This document shows, in pieces, positions 49,253-54,257 of a stretch of 54,257 nucleotides of DNA. A program made the translations under genes and the position numbers. This stretch comes from an uncultured Candidatus Saccharibacteria bacterium. Its GTDB lineage: Bacteria; Patescibacteriota; Saccharimonadia; Saccharimonadales; Saccharimonadaceae. Numbering within the stretch: position 1 is the first letter of the stretch; each line of letters begins with the position of its first letter. Where the stretch lies: assembly GCA_947302125.1 (NCBI GenBank), contig CAMYUL010000001.1:1-54257 (forward strand), read 5' to 3'. The notes beneath the pieces were generated by a model. That model saw only the letters and a list, made by a program, of their open reading frames with translations. It searched no databases and had not been told where the DNA came from.

Positions 49253-50416
49253 TTACTTTAGTTTATCGAGCACGGCGATAACTTTGTCGATATCGGATTT
49301 TCTAGTATGGTAGCCAAGTGAGAAACGAAGGAGTGGTGGATAATGGCAGATGTGATCCAAATAATAGTGTACACAAAAGTATCCGGTACGAGCCATGATT
49401 CCCTCGTCGGCCATAGCAGCACCAAGTAAGTGAGAATCAATACCTTCAACATAGAATGACATGGTGGAAGCTGGTGCCTTGTTAACTAGGTGGACCTTCG
49501 GATGAGTCTTTAAATATTCGTAGAGTCTAGTGTACTGTTTTTCTAGCTCCTGGTGTGCAGATTTTGGCAATTTCTCTAGCCAGTCAATTGCAGCACCGAG
49601 GGCAATAATCTCGCCCCAAGCCTGCAAGCCGGATTCGAACTTAGTATAAAGATGTTCCTTATTATCTGATGACAACAAATAAGTCTCCTTATTGACGTCG
49701 TCAACCATGCCACCGCCGATAAAGGTGGTATTAATCATTTTTACAAAGTCCCTACGACAGATGATACCACCAAGAGATGGAGCGTATAGCTTGTGAGCGG
49801 AAAAACAAATTGCGTCAGCTTCAGTCTTATATAGAATTTCTGGAGAATGGGCCATGGCCTGGGCGGCATCAATAATAATAAAGCCTTTATTCTTGTGGAC
49901 AGCCTTAACAACATCTTTGATATTTACGAGCAGGCGGCCATCAATATTGGAAGCCGCATTGATGACTACTAATGACTTTGACGGGATCTTAGAAACGTCA
50001 ATAGATCCGTCTTCGGCGCGGTTAATAATAATGCGCGGAATCTTGGCGCGCTTGGCGAGCGACATAGTAGAAAGAAACGGCGAGTTGTGTTCAATGTCGG
50101 ATGTAACAACGCTCTTGATCCCGGCCTTTTTGTAGTCAAATTGCGAGAGCAAAAGATTGAGACCGTAAGTTGTATTAAGAGTGAATGACACAAAATATTT
50201 ACGCGGAGAGAGCTTGAGATATTTAAGAATTTTCATGCGGGTTGCTTCGACTTTTTGATCCGTAGTAACTCCCCAAGGATACTTGACGCGCTCGCCGCAG
50301 GAATTAAATTTTGTGTAATACTCATTTAAAGCATCAATAACTGGCTGCGGGCGTAAACTTTGGCAAGCACAGTCTAAATAAATATCGTTTTTTGACAAAT
50401 ATGAAAAAGCGTTCAT
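49253..50416 (-). CDS. Cysteine-desulfurase-like class V aminotransferase (SufS/Csd type)
   Basis: This 387-residue PLP enzyme mobilises sulfur from cysteine for Fe-S clusters or tRNA thiolation. It begins MNAFSYLSKNDIYLDCACQS. The PLP-pocket motifs are FTLNTTYGLNLLLSQ, SDIEHNSPF, IIDAAQAMAHSP and the Lys in CFSAHKLYAPSLGGII. The loop RTGYFCVHYYLDH carries the candidate catalytic Cys at the SufS position. The N-terminal acidic Cys pair CxxC-like 'DCACQ' replaces the usual DNAA. The start at 50416 is chosen because a TATAAT ends 6 nt before it; an in-frame extension to 50488 would cross that promoter. No SufU, SufBCD or other Fe-S genes are in the window. Confidence 0.82.
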   Translation of the reverse strand: MNAFSYLSKNDIYLDCACQSLRPQPVIDALNEYYTKFNSCGERVKYPWGVTTDQKVEATRMKILKYLKLSPRKYFVSFTLNTTYGLNLLLSQFDYKKAGIKSVVTSDIEHNSPFLSTMSLAKRAKIPRIIINRAEDGSIDVSKIPSKSLVVINAASNIDGRLLVNIKDVVKAVHKNKGFIIIDAAQAMAHSPEILYKTEADAICFSAHKLYAPSLGGIICRRDFVKMINTTFIGGGMVDDVNKETYLLSSDNKEHLYTKFESGLQAWGEIIALGAAIDWLEKLPKSAHQELEKQYTRLYEYLKTHPKVHLVNKAPASTMSFYVEGIDSHLLGAAMADEGIMARTGYFCVHYYLDHICHYPPLLRFSLGYHTRKSDIDKVIAVLDKLK

Positions 50417-50422
50417 ATCTAT

Positions 50423-50428
50423 ATTATA
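50423..50428 (-). promoter_or_regulatory. -10 box TATAAT, 6 nt before the desulfurase-like ATG
   Basis: TATAAT on the minus strand (50428-50423) with six bases to ATG 50416. Behind it are a GCTCC-TT-GGAGC palindrome (50452-50463) and two competing 7-bp stems (50475-50492 and 50484-50500) over the end of the upstream gene. Confidence 0.6.
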
Positions 50429-50491
50429 ACATTCGCTAGACAATATTGCACGCTCCTTGGAGCTTTCCCCTGGGGCATTTGCGCTCAAATG

Positions 50492-51463
50492 CTATTTGAG
50501 ATTTTTGGAATTTTTCTTGTTAATAATATAGAGTGGCCGATCCTGAGTGTCGGCGTGAATGTGAGAAATATATTGAGCAGTAATAGCCTGAGAAATAAGG
50601 ACAATGCCGATCAAGAATGTAATAAATACGGTCATCTGCACAGCACCGTTCCAATATAGACCTAGTGGATCACCAAGAATATATTGTTGGATAATAATAA
50701 ATAGCCCGAGGATGCCAGAAAGAAGCGTAATGATTGCACCAAGCCAACCAAGGAACATTAGCGGAGTATTAGACATCGAAACGAACGAGTCTAAAGCTAG
50801 GCGGGTAAGCTTTTTCATGTTGTATGAAGGCCTGCCAGCCATACGAACCCCATAGGTGTACTCGATGTATTCCTGGTTGAAGCCAAGCCAGTCAATAAGA
50901 CCACGAGTAATACGATTGTGCTCCGGGAGATTATTGAACTCATCAACGACAAGCCTACTAATTAAGCGAAAATCAGTACTGCCTGGAACGGTGTACTTGT
51001 TCCCCATTTTGCGAAGTAGCTTGTAAAACAACTTCGAGCCAAGTTTCTGAATAAAGCCATGCTTAGTATAGTGATCGCGGACGCCAGTAACGATATCGGC
51101 GCCTTCCTCCCATTTTTTAATAAACTTTGGAATTAGTTCTGGCGGCTGCTGACCATCGGCATCAATAGTAATAACAGCATCGCCCTTAGCATACTGTAAC
51201 CCAGCAGACAAGGCAGCTTCTTTGCCGAAGTTTCTGGAAAGAGCAAGAATTTTAATTTCCTTATTATCGTCAGCAAGGGTGGTAATTTTTGCCAAAGTAT
51301 TATCTGTGGAGCCATCGTCTACCAGAATAATTTCGTTTTTATAGCTGTCGATATTATTTACTGCTGGAAGCAGTTTGTTGCTCAAAAAATCAACAATCCC
51401 CTCTTCTTCGTTGTGGATGGGGACAACTATGGAGATTAATTTCTTGTGACTAAGTAAACTCAT
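50492..51463 (-). CDS. GtrB-like polyprenyl-phosphate glycosyltransferase
   Basis: This 323-residue GT2 enzyme has two C-terminal membrane helices (about 235-262 and 275-300). The catalytic domain has ISIVVPIHNEEEGIVDFLSN, IILVDDGSTDNTLAKITTLA, ALSRNFGKEAALSAGLQYA, AVITIDADGQQPPELIPKFI (DAD metal site) and VPGSTDFRLISR. The layout matches GtrB/ArnC-type transferases that put glucose or another sugar on undecaprenyl phosphate. The GtrA-like protein at 30173 may flip this product, and GT-C enzymes use it outside. It is cotranscribed with the LexA-type regulator (1-nt overlap, TAATG), so its expression may follow that regulator. Confidence 0.88.
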   Translation of the reverse strand: MSLLSHKKLISIVVPIHNEEEGIVDFLSNKLLPAVNNIDSYKNEIILVDDGSTDNTLAKITTLADDNKEIKILALSRNFGKEAALSAGLQYAKGDAVITIDADGQQPPELIPKFIKKWEEGADIVTGVRDHYTKHGFIQKLGSKLFYKLLRKMGNKYTVPGSTDFRLISRLVVDEFNNLPEHNRITRGLIDWLGFNQEYIEYTYGVRMAGRPSYNMKKLTRLALDSFVSMSNTPLMFLGWLGAIITLLSGILGLFIIIQQYILGDPLGLYWNGAVQMTVFITFLIGIVLISQAITAQYISHIHADTQDRPLYIINKKNSKNLK

Positions 51464-51798
51464 TATACGTTTTCCGATAAGTCTATATCTAATATTTTAG
51501 CAGCTTTTCTCAAAATGTCAATGTCCTCCTCAGAGGCGGTGGCCATTTTTTCTTTGAATAAGGCAGTCGTTTCTGTATGTAATAAGTCCACTGCTTCTAG
51601 AGAGCGCGCGGCGCCAGGATTGCGCTTCAATGCACCGAGGGCAACAAGATTATCAATGTGCTCGGCCACAGAGGAAACAGAGGATAAACCAAGGCCAGCA
51701 GCCACCTCGCGATAAGAAGGGGCCGTATCATGATCTTTAAGATATTCAGCAATATAATTATAAACAAGAAGTTGTTTTTTGGTCAGCTTAATACTCAT
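51463..51798 (-). CDS. Stand-alone LexA-type winged-helix DNA-binding protein
   Basis: This 111-residue protein matches the LexA N-terminal domain: LTKKQLLVYNYIAEYLKDHD, then the turn APSYREVAAGLGLSSVSSVA with the recognition helix, then HIDNLVALGALKRNPGAARS (wing). The S24 autopeptidase domain, with its Ala-Gly cleavage site and Ser/Lys dyad, is absent. A 45-residue helical tail replaces it (LLHTETTALFKEKMATASEE...). It therefore cannot work as a RecA-cleaved SOS repressor and is more likely a local regulator. It may act on its own operon and the divergent LCP gene, whose promoters lie in the same 50-bp gap. It is translated together with the GtrB-like gene. Confidence 0.85.
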   Translation of the reverse strand: MSIKLTKKQLLVYNYIAEYLKDHDTAPSYREVAAGLGLSSVSSVAEHIDNLVALGALKRNPGAARSLEAVDLLHTETTALFKEKMATASEEDIDILRKAAKILDIDLSENV

Positions 51799-51807
51799 CT
51801 TGTTTAG

Positions 51808-51840
51808 ATTATACCACTTTGTGAAAGCTTATGGTATAAT
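51808..51840. promoter_or_regulatory. Divergent promoters with inverted ATTATACC/GGTATAAT: LexA-type gene / LCP gene
   Basis: The minus-strand TATAAT (51813-51808) lies 9 nt before ATG 51798. The plus-strand TATAAT (51835-51840) lies 8 nt before ATG 51849. The symmetric ATTATACC...GGTATAAT pair sits 17 bp apart, so each -10 occupies the place of the other's -35. It is a candidate autoregulatory site. Confidence 0.6.
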
Positions 51841-51848
51841 TATACTTA

Positions 51849-53357
51849 ATGGTTGAAAAAACTGCGAGGACTATCGACGGTATGCGCGTCAGGCCAACAG
51901 GGCCTGGAATGCGTACTGTTGGATTTGATCAGCCGACTAGAAGACAGGTAAAGCAGATCGCCACTATGCGGCAAAGTGCTACTCCTGTTCGTAATGCTCG
52001 ACCTATCCGGCCAGCTGCTGATGAGGATACTCGTGTTCAAGTAAACCGTAGAGCTGTAGGTATAAGCAATAATTATTCTAAAAAAGAGCAGCTGCGTGCT
52101 ACGGAGGATTTTCTAAAACCAGTGTCTACGCTAGATTTTGACTTAAGTTCTAAGGAGCTAAAACCGGATTATAGCTTAAAAAAGAGAGATTTATCTGCTG
52201 AGGCGCCTAAGAGCCGTCATAATAAGAAAAAACAGAAGACGAAGAAAAAGCATACTGCCAGAAAAGTATTTCTCACCCTGCTAGTACTGATTCTTTTAGC
52301 TGGTGGCGGCATGTTGCTATGGGGTAACAATTTAATTGCTAAATTAACTGGTGGAAAGTCCGGAATCTTTGATTTAGTCGGCGTAATGGGTAGTAACGTA
52401 AAGCTAAAAACCGACAAGAATGGTCGCACAAATATCTTAGTCTTTGGAACAAGTGGTTATACAATGAGTGGTGAGGTTGATGAGTATGGGGATGAGCATG
52501 ATGGCTCGCAGTTGACCGATTCCATCATGGTTGTATCTTTGGACCAAGAAACCAAAGATGTTGCGATGGTGTCTTTGCCGCGCGACTTATACGTCGGCAA
52601 TACTTGCACTTCGACCGGCAAAGTAAATGAGGTTTATTTCTGCTCCAACTTAGACCAGGAGGATGAAGAAGATGGAGTGCTCGCCTTAAAAAATACAATT
52701 AAGGAAATTCTAGGAGTGGACATACAATATTATATCCACTTGGACTGGGGTGCATTAATTCAAGTAGTGGATGGTATTGGCGGGATTACGGTAACGCTGG
52801 ATGAAGACATTGAAGATGATTGGACTGGCACTTATATACAAGCAGGCGTGCCAACTGAGCTTAATGGAGAAAGAGCACTTGGTCTAGCTAGGGCTCGCCA
52901 CGGCACCGAGATGGGAGATTTTACTCGTGGCAATAGTCAGCAAAAGATTTTGTCAGCTATTCAGAATAAGCTCGTTAACGGTGGGATTGACCTAGGGATG
53001 GTCCTTAATCTAGTTGATGCGGTTGGCGGCAATGTTAGAATGGACTTCTCATTAGAAGAATTAAAGAGTGCGTATTATCTTGCGAAGGACATTTCTCTTG
53101 ATAGTATGCGCCAGGTACCGCTGATTGATTATAAGAACGAGATCGTCTACTTAACAACTGCAGAGATGAATGGCATCTCCTATGTTGTCCCAGTTGATGG
53201 CATTGGATACTACACCACTATCCAAAAGTATATTAATGAACAATTTAAGACCCCAGTGCCGAAACCATCTTGTGAGCCTAATGAGGATGGAGTAACTCCT
53301 GAAGAATGCGAGACTACTAGCGAAGAGTCTTTGCCAGTTGAAGATGAATCCTACTAA
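51849..53357 (+). CDS. LytR-CpsA-Psr (LCP) family glycopolymer ligase
   Basis: LCP enzymes move undecaprenyl-pyrophosphate-linked polymers onto peptidoglycan outside the membrane. This 502-residue protein has a long basic cytoplasmic N-terminus (1 to about 137), one membrane helix (about 138-157) and the LCP domain (about 190-440). Motifs are TNILVFGTSGYT, SQLTDSIMVVSLDQ (metal Asp), MVSLPRDLYVG (Arg for the diphosphate), GALIQVVDGIGGITVTLDED, ALGLARARHG and DFTRGNSQQKILSAI. The C-terminus is an acidic Pro/Glu tail with two Cys (PKPSCEPNEDGVTPEECETT). It is the plausible last step for the galactofuran-type polymer made at 34-46 kb. Leaderless-like start; strong terminator after the stop codon. 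Confidence 0.92.
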   Translation: MVEKTARTIDGMRVRPTGPGMRTVGFDQPTRRQVKQIATMRQSATPVRNARPIRPAADEDTRVQVNRRAVGISNNYSKKEQLRATEDFLKPVSTLDFDLSSKELKPDYSLKKRDLSAEAPKSRHNKKKQKTKKKHTARKVFLTLLVLILLAGGGMLLWGNNLIAKLTGGKSGIFDLVGVMGSNVKLKTDKNGRTNILVFGTSGYTMSGEVDEYGDEHDGSQLTDSIMVVSLDQETKDVAMVSLPRDLYVGNTCTSTGKVNEVYFCSNLDQEDEEDGVLALKNTIKEILGVDIQYYIHLDWGALIQVVDGIGGITVTLDEDIEDDWTGTYIQAGVPTELNGERALGLARARHGTEMGDFTRGNSQQKILSAIQNKLVNGGIDLGMVLNLVDAVGGNVRMDFSLEELKSAYYLAKDISLDSMRQVPLIDYKNEIVYLTTAEMNGISYVVPVDGIGYYTTIQKYINEQFKTPVPKPSCEPNEDGVTPEECETTSEESLPVEDESY

Positions 53358-53386
53358 AAAGAAGCCGCGGCGACGGCTTCTTTTTT
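53356..53386. terminator. Bidirectional terminator between the LCP gene and jag
   Basis: Stem AAAAAGAAGCCG/CGGCTTCTTTTT (53356-53367 with 53374-53385) with a 6-nt loop ends in TTTTTT on the + strand and has an A-tract on the other side, suiting the convergent genes. Confidence 0.92.
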
Positions 53387-53399
53387 GATGTTATATATT

Positions 53400-53870
53400 T
53401 TATTCAGCAGTAGTTTCAGCTGGAGCAATAATTAATTGGCGCTCGCGACCTTCACCTTCGGAATAGGTCGTGATGCCAGAGTAGTCTTCTGCTAGCTTGT
53501 GGACTACACGACGATCAGCTGGGGAGAGATCTAGGCGCATAGGCTCACCAGTTTCCCTAACCTTCTTAATCCAACCTTCTGCTTTTTCGGCAATGCGGTC
53601 GGCTCTTTGACGTTTGTAATCTGCAACATCGACATTGACACGAGTAACTTCTGCGGATTTTGCAATGAGCGCCTGAGAGACGATGTATTGCAAAGCACGC
53701 AAGTTGTCTGCGTTTCTACCAATGAGCAACGAGTTTAGGCTAGTTGATGGGACGGAAAGTTGAATGACCTCGTCATCAACAGTGGAGTCTATTGCAACGT
53801 TGATACCAAAGAAACTCAAAAGGTCCTCTAGATACTTAGTCGCAAAGCGTACCGATTCATCTTTGTCCAT
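53400..53870 (-). CDS. jag: Jag/KhpB RNA-binding protein (KH-R3H)
   Basis: This 156-residue protein has a KH domain (about 25-80) with the GxxG-type loop as SLLIGRNADNLRALQYIVSQ. An R3H domain (about 95-150) has MRLDLSPADRRVVHKLAED and TTYSEGEGRERQLII. KhpB binds many small RNAs with KhpA and affects cell division and elongation in Gram-positive bacteria. The N-terminal Jag_N domain of longer members is absent. It follows yidC after a 2-nt gap, the classic order rnpA-yidC-jag near the origin, which makes the identification strong. The stop codon is close to the shared terminator at 53356-53386. Confidence 0.93.
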   Translation of the reverse strand: MDKDESVRFATKYLEDLLSFFGINVAIDSTVDDEVIQLSVPSTSLNSLLIGRNADNLRALQYIVSQALIAKSAEVTRVNVDVADYKRQRADRIAEKAEGWIKKVRETGEPMRLDLSPADRRVVHKLAEDYSGITTYSEGEGRERQLIIAPAETTAE

Positions 53871-53872
53871 AA

Positions 53873-54257
53873 TTATTTTCTCCTTTTCTTTTTAGTATCC
53901 TTCGCGGAGATACGAGTGATTTTTGTTCCTGATTTTTTGTTTTCTACCACCTCAGCTTCCTTGGCTTTCTCAAGGTTAGCTTTTTTAAGTTCTTTAATGA
54001 TTGCCTTGTCGGCGGATTGCTCCATCTCGTCCTCGGAGCGCTTTAAGATAATGTGTTGCTGAATAACACCGATCGAGCTAGATAACAGATAGTAGAATAC
54101 GATTGCACCCGGGAGATAGAACATAATGAAGAACATCATAAGAGGCATCATGACAGACATCTGTCTTTGAGCGAGCGCATTGATTTCTGTCTGGTCTGGT
54201 TGAGCATCAGCATCACCATTCGCGGCTTCTTTGAGAAGCTGGCGGAAAGACTTAGAC
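53873..54257 (-). CDS. yidC: Membrane protein insertase YidC/Oxa1, C-terminal part
   Basis: The frame is open to the right edge of the window, so the N-terminus is missing. Only the last 128 residues are visible. Visible motifs are ALAQRQMSVMMPLMMFFIMF (the QxxMxxMMP signature before a membrane helix), LPGAIVFYYLLSSSIGVIQQ (last helix) and a long Lys/Glu-rich cytoplasmic tail (EMEQSADKAIIKELKKANLE...KKKRRK). YidC inserts membrane proteins alone or with SecYEG. The basic tail may contact ribosomes. Cotranscribed with jag. Confidence 0.92.
   Translation of the reverse strand, partial: SKSFRQLLKEAANGDADAQPDQTEINALAQRQMSVMMPLMMFFIMFYLPGAIVFYYLLSSSIGVIQQHIILKRSEDEMEQSADKAIIKELKKANLEKAKEAEVVENKKSGTKITRISAKDTKKKRRK

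Noticed and set aside
50417-50488. 24-codon extension of the desulfurase-like protein
   Set aside because: It crosses the TATAAT located exactly 6 nt before ATG 50416. The extension is polar and unlike family N-termini.

Overview
The window reads as a chromosome segment of a Patescibacteria/CPR bacterium, most likely a Candidatus Saccharibacteria (TM7) relative. This is inferred from the gene set, not from a database match. Genes are densely packed with many 1-17 nt overlaps and the standard code works throughout (TGA is a stop). The envelope genes are of Gram-positive type: a LytR-CpsA-Psr ligase, MurC, LGFP repeats, and no outer-membrane genes. Biosynthesis is sparse, while surface proteins, minor pilins and glycosyltransferases are over-represented. 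No prophage, insertion sequence or CRISPR array was seen.

Layout. 0-6.2 kb: a partial zinc-ribbon protein, a CDF metal exporter, a zinc-finger-less DnaJ under CIRCE control, acetate kinase with a coupled methyltransferase, a secreted repeat protein and a YjdF-like membrane protein. 6.2-10 kb: a long inverted repeat, CIRCE-controlled dnaK and a lamin-tail surface protein. 10.2-15 kb: initiator tRNA, an ATP-grasp ligase, then an operon of a DUF1704/MATCAP-like metallopeptidase, a flavoprotein without redox cysteines, a Lys-rich small protein and a membrane protein. 15-23.1 kb: a six-gene minor-pilin operon with a 1186-residue Cys/Trp-rich secreted protein. 23.2-28.8 kb: a repeat-bearing lipoprotein, a 21-23 bp tandem array, an FtsB-like protein, a CAT-anticodon tRNA, a GT-C glycosyltransferase, a short MscS channel, a choloylglycine hydrolase and small membrane or unknown proteins. 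28.8-45.7 kb: murC and gtrA, then a large cell-surface glycopolymer locus (polyprenyl phosphosugar transferase, GT4, polymerase/ligase, galE, GT2s, GT-C, Wzm/Wzt exporter, glf, GlfT2-like galactofuranosyltransferase). 45.7-54.3 kb: an LGFP-repeat protein, a secreted beta-domain protein, a membrane DsbA-like protein, a cysteine-desulfurase-like enzyme, a GtrB-like transferase, an orphan LexA-type HTH, an LCP ligase, then jag and partial yidC. The last pair often lies near the replication origin.

How it works together. UDP-galactose epimerase, UDP-galactopyranose mutase, a GlfT2-like polymerase, an initiating phosphosugar transferase, a two-component ABC exporter and an LCP ligase form a plausible route for making, exporting and attaching a galactofuranose-containing polymer. 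It resembles the logic of actinobacterial galactan assembly. LGFP repeats, lamin-tail proteins and the pilin operon point to surface contact with another cell.

Regulation. Thirteen first-in-operon genes have a -10 hexamer exactly 6 nt before the start codon, so their mRNAs should be leaderless. Several divergent gene pairs share overlapping or mirror-image -10 boxes. Heat-shock genes carry HrcA/CIRCE operators that overlap sigma-70-like promoters.
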